DNA from: Pseudomonas putida
GTDB taxonomy: Bacteria > Pseudomonadota > Gammaproteobacteria > Pseudomonadales > Pseudomonadaceae
Assembly (NCBI RefSeq): GCF_028682455.1
Contig: NZ_JANHLD010000003.1
Location: forward strand, 1,178,001-1,242,000
Direction: 5' to 3'
DNA length: 64,000 bases
Shown here: positions 43,008 to 52,385 of the stretch, one piece after another
Layout: the number at the start of each line of letters is the position of its first letter
Numbering within the stretch: the stretch's first letter is position 1
The notes under the pieces: model-generated
What the model was told of the DNA's origin: nothing
The model's database searches: none
What the model saw: only the letters and a program-made list of their open reading frames with translations
Translations under genes and position numbers: made by a program

Positions 43008-45697
43008 GTGCGGGCCAGCGCTTGATGGCGCTTTGGCGGGGACGGGTGGCCACCCCTGCGCAGGAGGAGCCTGCACCGTTGAGTGTGCCCGCCACCGGCC
43101 TGCAGGTTTGGCTCGATGACAACGCCCGGGTGCTGCGCCTGGCCGGCCCGTTGCGCTCGGCCCTGGCTTTGCCGGCACAGGCGCAGGGACGTCTGCAGGA
43201 CTATGTGCAGCCTTGCAGCCTGCTGGTGCTCGAAGGCGAGCCTGTCGATTGGCAAGGCCAGCCTCTGGATCTGGATTTCAAGGCCGTCGGAGGAACGACC
43301 CTGCATACCCGCGGCTGGCTGCAAGCGCTGGCCGGGCAATGGCTGTTGCAGGTATTCGATGTCGGCGACCTGTTGCAGCATCGCCAGCAATCGCTCATTG
43401 CCGAGCGCCAGCGTCACCTGACCAGTCACCTGGCCGGTGCGGTGCGCGACTGCAGCATTGAGTGCCTGGAAACCGTGGCAAAGGAGCAACTGCAATGGCT
43501 GGCGCGACATTGGCAGGCTGCGGGTGTGCGGGTGTTGTTGTCGCGTGGCGAGGGTTGGCAAACCTATGTCGCCAGCGGCGAGGGGGTGCAGGCCGCCACT
43601 GACGAAGCGCTGAGCCCGGTGCTGGATCATCTGGCGCCGGGGCAAGTGTTCACCAGTACCACACATGCGCATTTGCAGCCGTTGTTCCCGGGCATTGCCG
43701 CGTGTCTCGTGCCCTTTGCCTCAGGCTTGCAGGTCAAGGCCTGGTTGGTGTGCTTCGGGCCGGGGCAGCCGCTGGTGGCAGGGGATGCGCTGGGCCTGTT
43801 CGGTGCCTATGCCGAGCCGCTGGTGAGCCGCCTGGTGGCGTTCGAGCTGGAGCAGCAGAGCGAGCGACTGGACAGCCTGCAGGTACAGCTGGGCGCCGGT
43901 TGGTGGCAGTGGCGGTTGATCACGCCCACGCTGCAACTGGACCCAGGCTTGGCCCGGCGTCTCGGCGTACCGGCGCAATTGACCCTCAGCCAGTGGTTGA
44001 GCCGGGTCCACCCCGCTGACCGGGAGGCGGCGCAGCTGGCCCTCGGGCAGTTGCAGTGCGAAGGCAGTGAGCTGGAGCTGACCCTGCGCTTGCTCGACAA
44101 CAATCTGCAGGCCAATCCGCGTTGGTACCGGTTGTGCGGGCACGTGCGCGGCAGCGGCTCGCAGCGCCGCCTGCAAGGGTTGATGCTCGATATCAGCGAC
44201 AGCAAGGCGCAGCAGCTTCAGGCCGCCGCCGCCCAGGCCCGGCTGGAGAACCTGATCGCGAGCGCCCCCGCGGTGATCTACATCCAGCGCTACAGCGAGG
44301 GCGCGCTGCACGCCGAGTTCTTCAGTGCCAGCCTGCAGCCGATGCTGGGTTGGCAAGCACCCCAGGATGGCGTATTGCAGCCTGGGCAGTGGGTGCATCC
44401 GCAGGACCAGCCCCTGTGGCTGGAGCGCACCCGTACCTTGCTGCGTGAAGGCCAGGTACGCAGCCGCTACCGCCTGCGTGACCGCCAGGGCGGCTATCAC
44501 TGGGTGCTGGATGAAGCGCAGCTATTGCGCAATGACTTGGGCTTGCCGGTGGAAGTGGTGGGCATCTGGCTGGATGTCAGCGAAGCCACCGAGGCCGCTG
44601 AACGGATGCGCGAGAGCGAGGAGCGCTACCGGGTGCTGGTGGAGGATTCCCCGGCGATGATCTGCCGCTACACCCCCGAACTGGAATTGGTGTTCGGCAA
44701 CCAGCCACTGGCCGAATACCTGGAGTGCAGCCCGGCGCAGTTGCCGGGTATCAACCTTGGGCGTTGGATGTCGGCGTCGCAGCGGGAGGCGTTTGTCGGG
44801 CGGCTGGCCAGCCTTACGCCAGAGCAGCCGGTGAGCACGGCGGAAATTTGCCTGGAGCTGCCCGGCCGCGAGAATGCGTGGTGGGTGTGGTCTGATCGTG
44901 GCTTGTTCGACGAGCGCGGCAAGCTGCTGGAAATCCAGGCGGTGGGGCGCGACAACACCCAGGTGCGGCGAACGCGCCAGCAGTTGGTGCAGAGCGCGAA
45001 AATGGCCACTCTCGGCGAGATGGCCACCGGCCTTGCCCATGAAATCAACCAGCCGCTGAATGTGATGCGCATGGCGGTGGTCAACGCCCTCAAGCGCCTG
45101 GAGAGCGGTGAGGCCCAGGTGGAGTACTTGCAGGAAAAACTCACCCGTATCGATGCCCAGGTACAGCGTGCCTCGCGGGTGGTCGAGCACATGCGCGTGT
45201 TTGGCCGACGCTCGGAGGTCGACCAGCAACTGTTCGCGCCGTGGCAGGCGGTGGAGGGCGCCTTGTCGCTGCTTGCCGATGGCTTGCGTGGCAAGGGCGT
45301 GGACTTGCGCGTCGATGCTCCGCAGCAACTGCTGCAGGTCAGCGGTCATCAGGACCAGTTGGAACAGGTGCTGATCAACTTGCTGGTCAACGCCCGTGAC
45401 GCCTTGCTGGGGCGTCGTGACGACGGGTTGCTGGAGCCCTGGATTGCATTGCGCCTCGAGCAGGATGAGCGCCAGGTGCGCGTGCTGGTTGAAGACAACG
45501 GCGGCGGTATCGACCCGCGTCTGCTGGAGCGCATTTTCGAACCCTTCTTCACCACCAAGCCGGTGGGCGTCGGCACCGGCCTTGGGTTGTCGGTGAGCTA
45601 CGGGATCGTCGACGCCATGGGTGGCTGCCTGAGCGTGGAGAATGGTGCCGAAGGGGCTCGCTTCTGTATCGAGCTACCGGTTCACAGCACCAGTTGA
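43004..45697 (+). CDS. pprA: PprA-type soluble sensor histidine kinase
   Basis: This 897-residue kinase has no membrane helix. In order I see an N-terminal PAS-like region, a GAF-like region (about 140-285), three PAS segments (about 295-665; for example YRVLVEDSPAMICRYTPELE), HisKA with the phospho-His679 in GLAHEINQPLNVMRM, and an HATPase domain (NLLVNARDALLG; VLVEDNGGGIDPRLLERIFE; GVGTGLGLSVSYGIVDAMGG). It is the partner of PprB. GTG at 43004 overlaps the pseudopilin stop (GTGA). An ATG at 43025 is an alternative. Confidence 0.9.
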   Translation: MSAGQRLMALWRGRVATPAQEEPAPLSVPATGLQVWLDDNARVLRLAGPLRSALALPAQAQGRLQDYVQPCSLLVLEGEPVDWQGQPLDLDFKAVGGTTLHTRGWLQALAGQWLLQVFDVGDLLQHRQQSLIAERQRHLTSHLAGAVRDCSIECLETVAKEQLQWLARHWQAAGVRVLLSRGEGWQTYVASGEGVQAATDEALSPVLDHLAPGQVFTSTTHAHLQPLFPGIAACLVPFASGLQVKAWLVCFGPGQPLVAGDALGLFGAYAEPLVSRLVAFELEQQSERLDSLQVQLGAGWWQWRLITPTLQLDPGLARRLGVPAQLTLSQWLSRVHPADREAAQLALGQLQCEGSELELTLRLLDNNLQANPRWYRLCGHVRGSGSQRRLQGLMLDISDSKAQQLQAAAAQARLENLIASAPAVIYIQRYSEGALHAEFFSASLQPMLGWQAPQDGVLQPGQWVHPQDQPLWLERTRTLLREGQVRSRYRLRDRQGGYHWVLDEAQLLRNDLGLPVEVVGIWLDVSEATEAAERMRESEERYRVLVEDSPAMICRYTPELELVFGNQPLAEYLECSPAQLPGINLGRWMSASQREAFVGRLASLTPEQPVSTAEICLELPGRENAWWVWSDRGLFDERGKLLEIQAVGRDNTQVRRTRQQLVQSAKMATLGEMATGLAHEINQPLNVMRMAVVNALKRLESGEAQVEYLQEKLTRIDAQVQRASRVVEHMRVFGRRSEVDQQLFAPWQAVEGALSLLADGLRGKGVDLRVDAPQQLLQVSGHQDQLEQVLINLLVNARDALLGRRDDGLLEPWIALRLEQDERQVRVLVEDNGGGIDPRLLERIFEPFFTTKPVGVGTGLGLSVSYGIVDAMGGCLSVENGAEGARFCIELPVHSTS

Positions 45698-47595
45698 GCG
45701 CGGGTGCTGGAGCAGCTGAGGTTGGCGCTGACTTCGGTGGTGTTGAGGTCGATGCCCAAAGCCTTGAGCAGGGCATTGATCAGGGGGTCGACCAAGGGGC
45801 TGAGCAGGTTTTTGATCATCGGTTTGAGGATGTTGGTGACGGTGGTCAGCAAGCCCTCGGCGACACTGATCACGTTGCCAAGCACATCGTTGTTCTGTGG
45901 CTTGTAGACATGAATTGGGAGGGTCTCAATGGTGTTGTTCAGACTCCCGATGATGTTGCTCGGTTGCATGGCAAGGTAGGGTGAGGCTTTGCCGACTTCC
46001 AGCAAGTTGTCGCCCGAGAACTTAAGGTCTTCCTGGTGTGTAAGCAACACTACAGGCTCTGGTTTGATACCGATGCCACCGCCGACAAAGGGGGTGCGTG
46101 GTCCACACCCCAACAGCAGGTTGCACATCTTGGTCCCGATGTCGATCAATGGAATTGGATTGATGGTGCCACTGCCGTCATTTAGGAACGAGCCGGTATC
46201 GTCGATCTTGCCAATGGAAATGGTCGCCGCAGCGCTATCGGTTGCGGCGGTCAGTTGCCGATCGGGGGCGCAGCGAAAATCGCTGATGCGGCTTTTGGCT
46301 GCGACAGCGCTGATGCTGATGTCGAACTTTGCAGCGTGGGCCAGCGCTTCTATATCGACGGTCTTGCAACTGACCACGCAGGAAAGCGCCTGAAGCAGGC
46401 CCTTGAGATTCAGGCTCAGCGCGCTGTTGAGAATGTTGACCAATGGCGCCGCCAGGTCCGCTACGGCATTGATAATACCGGCCAGGCTTTTGATCACGGG
46501 AGAATTGACCGACACCATGGTTCTGATCTGCGCCGTCTGCACACTGATGTTGTCAGTCTGCGGATTACCGATTGCCGATACCCTGGGCGGCTCGATGACC
46601 TTGACTTGAATACTGGCTGTCACCAACCCCAGCACGTCGACCGGTAAATTGACCACCGCCGCATTCTGCTTGTTCGAGAGCAGAATCACCCCCTGCACCA
46701 GTTGCAGCAGCTGCAAGTTGGTATCCAGCCCCGCCTTGGGCGTACCGGCACTTACCTGGAGGATGTCGGCAAGCGTGAGTACCTTGTTGTCGGAGGTGGC
46801 GACGGTGAGCCTGGCCAGGTTGCTGGCTACTTCGAGGGCTTTGTTGCTACCGTTTTTCATGACCTCGACGGCGGCTTCGATCAACTGGGTTGCCGACACG
46901 TTGGTGTTCAACAGCTCATCGTAATTACCCGCCTGCACATTGGCCTTGATCGCCAGTTGATCCAGGTATTCAAGCAGGTTGATATCGGTATTGGCCAACC
47001 CCTGCCACCCCAACACGTCAAGGCTCACGCGGGCACCCAAAGGGTCAGCCAGGGCGTTGAGCAGGTTGGACTTGCGCGTGTCGATGGTGGCCAGCGTGGT
47101 ACGGATTCGTAGCTGAGCCAGCGGCGGCCTGGGTGTTGCCGCCACGGCGGTAGCGCTGAGGGTAATGGTGGTGGGTATCGCGTTGCCCTTGGCCAGGGCC
47201 AGCACGCCGGCGGCAACGCTGGTGGCAACATCGCGGCTGACGACCACCCGGATCGCTTCATTGCGGCTGGCATCGACACTGAACCGGCGCAGGCTGTTGG
47301 CACCGGTCTGCAAGGTGCCACAGGTGGTTACGAGGCGTCCCGCCGCATCCAGGCCGTTGCGCTCTGCCCCCACTTTGGCAAGTGCATCGGCAGACGGACC
47401 GCTGCCGTTGCAGGTACCCAGCTGCCCGGCGGCTTCCAGCGCCGACATGTCGGCTACCCGCTGCAACTTGCGTTGCTCCAGGTAGAGCCTGCCGCTGTCG
47501 ACCACCATCAGCAGGAACAGCAGCGCCATGCCCAGCGTCAAGGCCGCCATCAGGCCGATTGCACCGCGTTGCCGGGCGGGGAAGCGAGAAGACAC
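45682..47595 (-). CDS. tadG: Pilus-associated protein TadG
   Basis: This protein of about 637 residues carries an N-terminal TadE/G-like anchor (RQRGAIGLMAALTLGMALLF; VVDSGRLYLEQRKLQRVADM) and a long, largely periplasmic region rich in Val, Asn and Ser, with cysteine pairs (ALSCVVSCKTVD; KMCNLLLGCGPRTP). GTG at 47595 is preferred since AAAGGA lies six bases before it; ATG at 47616 is the alternative. It is convergent with pprA, overlapping it by 16 bases at the 3' ends. In P. aeruginosa tadG is a tad-locus member that has diverged most. Confidence 0.85.
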   Translation of the reverse strand: MSSRFPARQRGAIGLMAALTLGMALLFLLMVVDSGRLYLEQRKLQRVADMSALEAAGQLGTCNGSGPSADALAKVGAERNGLDAAGRLVTTCGTLQTGANSLRRFSVDASRNEAIRVVVSRDVATSVAAGVLALAKGNAIPTTITLSATAVAATPRPPLAQLRIRTTLATIDTRKSNLLNALADPLGARVSLDVLGWQGLANTDINLLEYLDQLAIKANVQAGNYDELLNTNVSATQLIEAAVEVMKNGSNKALEVASNLARLTVATSDNKVLTLADILQVSAGTPKAGLDTNLQLLQLVQGVILLSNKQNAAVVNLPVDVLGLVTASIQVKVIEPPRVSAIGNPQTDNISVQTAQIRTMVSVNSPVIKSLAGIINAVADLAAPLVNILNSALSLNLKGLLQALSCVVSCKTVDIEALAHAAKFDISISAVAAKSRISDFRCAPDRQLTAATDSAAATISIGKIDDTGSFLNDGSGTINPIPLIDIGTKMCNLLLGCGPRTPFVGGGIGIKPEPVVLLTHQEDLKFSGDNLLEVGKASPYLAMQPSNIIGSLNNTIETLPIHVYKPQNNDVLGNVISVAEGLLTTVTNILKPMIKNLLSPLVDPLINALLKALGIDLNTTEVSANLSCSSTRAQLVL

Positions 47596-47696
47596 GTGCA
47601 CTCCTTTGCTGCCCATGGCCGCGCGGGGCAACAGCTGCAAAGGAGTGTAGACAAGATAATGGCCAGTCGCCTTCAGGCGACCGGCGCTGGGAGGGA

Positions 47697-48257
47697 TCAG
47701 TGTGGCGGGTAGTTGGCCAGTACCTTGGCGACGGTGTTGCGGATGGCGGTGTTGCGTTCTTCCGGGCTTGGCGGGTAATTGTTCATGATCTGTTCGGCAC
47801 TGCCGCGCCATACCAACTTGCCGTCCCGGCTGTCGAACATATCGACCTGGATGGTTGCCACCTTGTAGTCGACGCTGCGGGTCTCGTTGTACATCGGCCC
47901 GCCCCAGTAGTTACCCCAGTAACCGCCCCAGGCGCCGCCATAGTTGGTGGTGATCTGTTGCTGGCGGTTCTCGACGATCAGGTAGGTCTGCACTTTCAGG
48001 TCACCCCGGGCATTGCCCTGGGCGGGACGCAGGCCACGTTGATCGAGCTGCCCGGCCACGGCCTGGCGAATGCGCTGTTCGGTGAGGTCGCTCTTGATCC
48101 GCGGATCATCCGGGCGGTACTGCAGCGCCGGTTCTTGCCATACCCAGCTGCGGTAACCGGCAAAGTCGCGGCTGGCATCGAAGTCCTGGGTCACGTTGTT
48201 GCTCGAGCACGCGCCCAGCAACACCACCAACGAGAGTAAAGCGAGACGGCACAACAT
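47697..48257 (-). CDS. DUF4136 lipoprotein (first of a pair)
   Basis: This 186-residue lipoprotein has the signal MLCRLALLSLVVLLGAC and the DUF4136 fold: DFAGYRSWVWQEPALQYR, RIRQAVAGQLDQRGLRPAQG, VQVDMFDSRDGKLVWRG-like TIQVDMFDSRDGKLVWRGSA, and NTVAKVLANYPP at the end. A Gly/Tyr/Trp-rich insert (NYGGAWGGYWGNYWGG) lies in the middle. Function unknown. It lies 19 bp downstream of a paralogue on the same strand, so an operon is likely. Confidence 0.87.
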   Translation of the reverse strand: MLCRLALLSLVVLLGACSSNNVTQDFDASRDFAGYRSWVWQEPALQYRPDDPRIKSDLTEQRIRQAVAGQLDQRGLRPAQGNARGDLKVQTYLIVENRQQQITTNYGGAWGGYWGNYWGGPMYNETRSVDYKVATIQVDMFDSRDGKLVWRGSAEQIMNNYPPSPEERNTAIRNTVAKVLANYPPH

Positions 48258-48276
48258 GATGGATCTCCAATTGCCT

Positions 48277-48924
48277 TTAGCTGGGAGGATAGCCGTTGAG
48301 GGCTTTTTTAACGGATTCGCGCAGGGCATCTTCACGCTCGCCCTGGGAGCCCTGGCTGCTGGTCTCGGCGCTGGCACTCCACACCGGTTGGCCGTCGCGG
48401 GCGTCATACAGATCGACCCGCACCACCATCACCTCGACTTCATAGGTGCGTACCAATGGCACGCTGGCATACGCCCCGTAGCCGTTGCGGTAGCCACCCA
48501 CGCCGCCGTAAGCGCCATAGCCTGCGTACGGATAGCCGCCGTAGGGGTACGCGCCGTAGGGGTAGTAGTCTTCCCGTACCTGGCGCAGGCGGCGCTCCAG
48601 GCTCAGGTTGGCGCTGACCAGCAGATCGCCCTGGCCATTGCGCGCCGGTCGCAGGCCGCGTTGGTCCAGGGCATTGCTGACTGCATCGGCCAGTTGTGCA
48701 GGTTCTGCGAGCGCGACACCCGACGGCAGCTGACCGTCGCGCCAGGCCCAGCTGCGGTATCGGCCATAGTCGCGAGGCGGGGCCGGGTAGGCGCTGGCGT
48801 CGAACGTCGTGGCCGCCTGGGGCGGCGCCGGTGGCAACGGGCGGGAGCTGGCGACATAAGGGTTTGTGCTTTGGCACGCTGCCAGGCTCAGGCACAGCAG
48901 GCCCAGGGTCAAACGGTACGGCAT
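48277..48924 (-). CDS. DUF4136 lipoprotein (second of a pair)
   Basis: This 215-residue paralogue of the downstream gene has the lipobox LSLAAC, then a proline-rich spacer and the same core (YGRYRSWAWRDGQLPSG; LADAVSNALDQRGLRPARNG; VRVDLYDARDGQPVWSASAE; LRESVKKALNGYPPS). Its mid-domain insert is much longer and built of Tyr-Gly units (YYPYGAYPYGGYPYAGYGAYG). ATG at 48924 is the only start that gives a lipoprotein signal. It lies 19 bp after cmoM, likely in the same transcript. Confidence 0.87.
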   Translation of the reverse strand: MPYRLTLGLLCLSLAACQSTNPYVASSRPLPPAPPQAATTFDASAYPAPPRDYGRYRSWAWRDGQLPSGVALAEPAQLADAVSNALDQRGLRPARNGQGDLLVSANLSLERRLRQVREDYYPYGAYPYGGYPYAGYGAYGGVGGYRNGYGAYASVPLVRTYEVEVMVVRVDLYDARDGQPVWSASAETSSQGSQGEREDALRESVKKALNGYPPS

Positions 48925-48943
48925 GTCACCCTCCAGGCAGGTG

Positions 48944-49693
48944 TCAGCGGGGTCGGCACATCCAGTGCAGGTAGCGCCCAAGGCCGGCGAAGGCCGGATG
49001 ACGTCGATGGGCCAGCTCCATTTCCAGCAGGTCGAGCAGCTCGGCCTTGGCTTGGAACTCACTGGGCATGTAGTCGTGGAATACGCGCACGCCACTCTCT
49101 GTTTCGACCTGCCACAGATCTTCAAGTTGCGCCCTGAGCGTGCGCGGATCAAGTGGTTTTTGTGGGGTCAGGCTCTGCTTTTCGCCGGCCATGTCGTTGC
49201 GCCGCAATTTGCGGAAATGGCCCTTGAGCAGGTTGCGGTAAACCAGCGCATCGCGGTTGTAGAAGGCCAGTGACAACAGGCCGTCGCTGCGGGTCAGCTG
49301 GTGCAGCACCGGCAGAATGGTTTCAGGCTCGGCCAGCCATTCCAGTACCGCGTGGCAAAGCACCAGGTCGTAGGGTTCGGTCAGTTGCCCGAGCAGTTCC
49401 TGCCACGGCGCCTGGATGAAAGTGGCTTGCTGATTGGCCTGGGCGAAGCGCTCACGGGCTCCTTCGAGCATGGGTTCGGCCGGTTCCGCCAGGGTCACCT
49501 CATGGCCGCGCTCGGCCAGCCACAGGGCCATGTGGCCCAGGCCCGCGCCGATATCGAGGACCCGCAGGGGGCGGTCGGGAAGGACTTCGGCGAGGTCCGC
49601 CTGCAAGACCGCGAGGCGGATGGCACCCTTGGCGCCACCGTAGATTTTCTCGGCAAAACGCGTGGCCAGGGCATCGAAATGACGGTCGTTCAT
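48944..49693 (-). CDS. cmoM: tRNA 5-carboxymethoxyuridine methyltransferase CmoM
   Basis: This 249-residue SAM-dependent enzyme methylates cmo5U at the tRNA wobble base. It resembles E. coli CmoM (SmtA) along its length: DRHFDALATRFAEKIYGGAK, SAM loop VLDIGAGLGHMALWLAERGH, HAVLEWLAEPETILPVLH, LSLAFYNRDAL and ESGVRVFHDYMP, ending in LGRYLHWMCRP. Its start overlaps the stop of the MazG-like gene by four bases. Confidence 0.9.
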   Translation of the reverse strand: MNDRHFDALATRFAEKIYGGAKGAIRLAVLQADLAEVLPDRPLRVLDIGAGLGHMALWLAERGHEVTLAEPAEPMLEGARERFAQANQQATFIQAPWQELLGQLTEPYDLVLCHAVLEWLAEPETILPVLHQLTRSDGLLSLAFYNRDALVYRNLLKGHFRKLRRNDMAGEKQSLTPQKPLDPRTLRAQLEDLWQVETESGVRVFHDYMPSEFQAKAELLDLLEMELAHRRHPAFAGLGRYLHWMCRPR

Positions 49694-49995
49694 CGGGCAA
49701 ACCGCCGTTCATTGTCGGCCAGCTTGCTGCGTACCACCTGCTCCATGTCCAGGCCCAGTTCGCTGCACAGCAGCAACAGGTAGAGCACCACGTCTCCGAC
49801 TTCCTGGCCGGCATGCTCAAGCTGCCCGGGCGTCAGCTGGCGGGACTGGTCCTCGCTCAGCCACTGGAAGATCTCTACCAGCTCGGCCATTTCGACGCTG
49901 GCGGCCATGGCCAGGTTCTTGGGACTGTGAAAACCGCGCCAGTCGTTGTTGTCACGGATGCGGTGCATGCGTTGGGTCAGTTCGTGCAGGTTCAT
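49690..49995 (-). CDS. MazG-like nucleotide pyrophosphohydrolase
   Basis: This 101-residue protein has the all-alpha NTP-PPase core: LAMAASVEMAELVEIFQWLS supplies the first EExxE-type metal motif and GQEVGDVVLYLLLLCSELGL the second ExxD motif. It is close to the dCTPase/RS21-C6 type of house-cleaning enzyme that removes non-canonical or excess nucleotides. ATG at 49995 (MNLHELTQRMHRIRDNNDW) with GGAGAG upstream is the start. It overlaps cmoM by four bases. Confidence 0.88.
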   Translation of the reverse strand: MNLHELTQRMHRIRDNNDWRGFHSPKNLAMAASVEMAELVEIFQWLSEDQSRQLTPGQLEHAGQEVGDVVLYLLLLCSELGLDMEQVVRSKLADNERRFAR

Positions 49996-50055
49996 CAAGG
50001 CTCTCCTCAAGCCGCATAGCTTCAGGCGGGCGCCGTCGCAACGCAAGGGGCCGTT

Positions 50056-50910
50056 TCAGTCCAGCGGCCTCCAGGTTCCGCGCATGTGCTGCAGGTCGCC
50101 GTGGCCATCCAGTTGCAACTGGCCTAGGGCGGCGGTCGGGCTTGCGTTGAGGATGACCTCGCTGGGCAGGCGCACCGGCTTGAGGAAGTCCACGGCGACC
50201 TCGTAGCCGCTGACCGGCAAATGGCCGCGCAGTGCGGCAAGGGTCATGGCCTTGCTCCACATGCCGTGGGCGATGGCGGTGGGAAAACCGAACAGTTTTG
50301 CGCTGGCGGCGCTCAGGTGGATCGGGTTGTAGTCGCCGCAGACCTTGGCATAGCGTCGGCCGATATCGCTGTCGGCATACCAGCGGGTCAGCTCGCTCAA
50401 CGCAGCTTCGGCAGGTGCCTCGCCGAGGGCAGGCTCACCCTCGAGCTTCAGCCCGCGACACAGCATGCGGCTGGTTTCGGACCAGATCGGCCCGAGGCCG
50501 TCGGAGGCCTCTGTGACCAGGTCGAAGGTGCCGCCCTTCTCGTGGGGCTGCAGGTTTTGCACCTGCACGCTGAAGCGCAAGCGGCTGATTCCACCCAGGG
50601 GTCGTATCACGCGAATGCTGTTGTGCAGGTGCACCAGGCCGAGCAAGGGGAAGGGGAAGTTTTTTTCGGTCAGCAACTGCAGTTGCAGGGCAAAAGCCAT
50701 CACATGGGGGAAGGTGGGCGGCAGGCGCCCGTCGTCACTGAAGTGACAGAGCTTGCGGTACGCTTCGAGCTGCTTCGGGTCGACCTCCAGGTAGCAGCGC
50801 AAACCTTCCTCGGGCAGGGTGTCGCCAGTGATCTTGCGCTTGCGTGCGGCGCGCAGGTACAGGCCGGACAACGCGGCGGTGCTGCTCAGGTCGTGCCACT
50901 TTGGTGTCAT
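50056..50910 (-). CDS. MaoC-like dehydratase
   Basis: This 284-residue double hot-dog protein is probably an (R)-specific enoyl-CoA hydratase or 3-hydroxyacyl dehydratase. The C-terminal hot-dog has the hydratase-2 signature DYNPIHLSAASAKLFGFPTA then IAHGMWSKAMTL, holding the Asp-His catalytic pair. The ATG at 50910 follows the fabG stop by 2 bases, so the two genes form one operon and likely act in consecutive steps of acyl-chain processing. Confidence 0.88.
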   Translation of the reverse strand: MTPKWHDLSSTAALSGLYLRAARKRKITGDTLPEEGLRCYLEVDPKQLEAYRKLCHFSDDGRLPPTFPHVMAFALQLQLLTEKNFPFPLLGLVHLHNSIRVIRPLGGISRLRFSVQVQNLQPHEKGGTFDLVTEASDGLGPIWSETSRMLCRGLKLEGEPALGEAPAEAALSELTRWYADSDIGRRYAKVCGDYNPIHLSAASAKLFGFPTAIAHGMWSKAMTLAALRGHLPVSGYEVAVDFLKPVRLPSEVILNASPTAALGQLQLDGHGDLQHMRGTWRPLD

Positions 50911-50912
50911 GT

Positions 50913-52265
50913 TCAAGCTCCCATCACGGCCTGGCCGCATACCCGCAGTACCTGGCCATTGACCGCACCGGTACCCGGTTGCGCCAGCCATGCCACGGCT
51001 TCGGCGACATCCTGGGGCAAACCACCCTGGCCCAGGGAGCTCATGCGCCGCCCGGCTTCACGCAAGGCGAAGGGAATGGCAGCGGTCATGCGGGTCTCGA
51101 TGAAGCCGGGGGCCACGGCATTGATACTGCCACCGCGTTCGGCCAGTTTCGGCGCCCAGGCCTGGGCGAGGCCAATCAGCCCGGCCTTGCTGGCGGCATA
51201 GTTGGATTGCCCGCGGTTGCCGGCGATGCCGCTGATCGAGGCCAGCAATACGATGCGGGCGTTGTCATGCAGGGCGCCGCTGTCGAACAGGGCCTGGGTC
51301 AGGAGCTGGGGGGCCTTGAGGTTGACCGCCAATACCGAGTCCCAGTATTCGGGGGTCATGTTGGCCAGGGTCTTGTCGCGGGTGATGCCGGCGTTATGGA
51401 CCACGATGTCGATGCCGTCGGGCAGCCCCTCGGTCAATTGCGCCGGGGCGTCGGCCGCGCAGATGTCCAGGACCAGGCTGCGGCCGCCCAGGCGCGCGGC
51501 CAGGGCTTCGAGGTCGGCCTTGGCCTGGGGCACATCGAGCAACACCACCTCGGCACCATCGCGGGTCAGGGTTTCGGCAATGGCCGCACCGATACCCCGG
51601 GCGGCGCCCGTGACCAGGGCCTTGCGCCCGGCCAAGGGGCGGGTCCAGTCCTGCACGGTGCTGGCACAGGCGTCCAGGCGCAGCACTTGGCCTGAGATAA
51701 AGGCGCTCTTGGGCGACAGGAAAAAGCGCAGGGCACCTTCGAGCTGGTCTTCGCCCGCATCGCTGACATACAGCAGTTGCAAGGTAGCGCCGGCTCGCAG
51801 TTCCTTGGCCAGGGAGCGGCTGAAGCCTTCGAGGGCGCGCTGGGTGACCTGGGCCAGTGGGTCATCGAGCTGTTCCGGCGCCCGACCGAGTATCAGCACA
51901 TGGGCGCTGGGGGCCAGGCTGCGCAGGATTGGCTGGAAGAATTCACGCAATTGCTTGAGCTGGTCGGTGTCGACCAGTTCGCTGGCATCGAAGACCACGG
52001 CCTTGAGCTTGGGACCGAGCCCGGCCACCCATTCGGTGGCACTCAGGTCGGGGCTGGCGAAGCCGTACACGTCGTCGGTCAGGCGCTGGGCGAATGCCTC
52101 GACCTTGTTCGCCAAGGGGCCTCCCCCCAGCAGCAGGGCGCCATCTACCGGCCGCAGGCGACCGGCCTCCCAACGTTCCAGGCGCGCCGGGCTGGGCAAA
52201 CCGACGGCTCCCACCAGACGGCGGCCGAGGTCGGAGTTGGCGAAGTCGATATAGCGGTCGCTCAT
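50913..52265 (-). CDS. High-molecular-weight 3-oxoacyl-ACP/CoA reductase (FabG4 type)
   Basis: This 450-residue protein is nearly twice the length of ordinary FabG. The N-terminal half (about 1-205) is a degenerate Rossmann-like domain, and the C-terminal half is a full short-chain reductase with KALVTGAARGIGAAIAETL, VHNAGITRDKTLANMTPEYW, the catalytic Ser-Tyr-Lys in SISGIAGNRGQSNYAASKAG, and PGFIETRMTA. The length matches FabG4-type reductases that prefer CoA substrates. It is divergent from the thiolase gene and operonic with the MaoC gene. Confidence 0.9.
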   Translation of the reverse strand: MSDRYIDFANSDLGRRLVGAVGLPSPARLERWEAGRLRPVDGALLLGGGPLANKVEAFAQRLTDDVYGFASPDLSATEWVAGLGPKLKAVVFDASELVDTDQLKQLREFFQPILRSLAPSAHVLILGRAPEQLDDPLAQVTQRALEGFSRSLAKELRAGATLQLLYVSDAGEDQLEGALRFFLSPKSAFISGQVLRLDACASTVQDWTRPLAGRKALVTGAARGIGAAIAETLTRDGAEVVLLDVPQAKADLEALAARLGGRSLVLDICAADAPAQLTEGLPDGIDIVVHNAGITRDKTLANMTPEYWDSVLAVNLKAPQLLTQALFDSGALHDNARIVLLASISGIAGNRGQSNYAASKAGLIGLAQAWAPKLAERGGSINAVAPGFIETRMTAAIPFALREAGRRMSSLGQGGLPQDVAEAVAWLAQPGTGAVNGQVLRVCGQAVMGA

Positions 52266-52385
52266 GTGCGCGTCTCCCTGAAATAAGCTTCAAAGTGTGG
52301 ACCATGATTGGCCGTTGGTCGTTCGCCTGCGCAAAAAACACCTACGCTGTAGCGGACTGTTTGCTGATTAAAGAGGACATTACGC

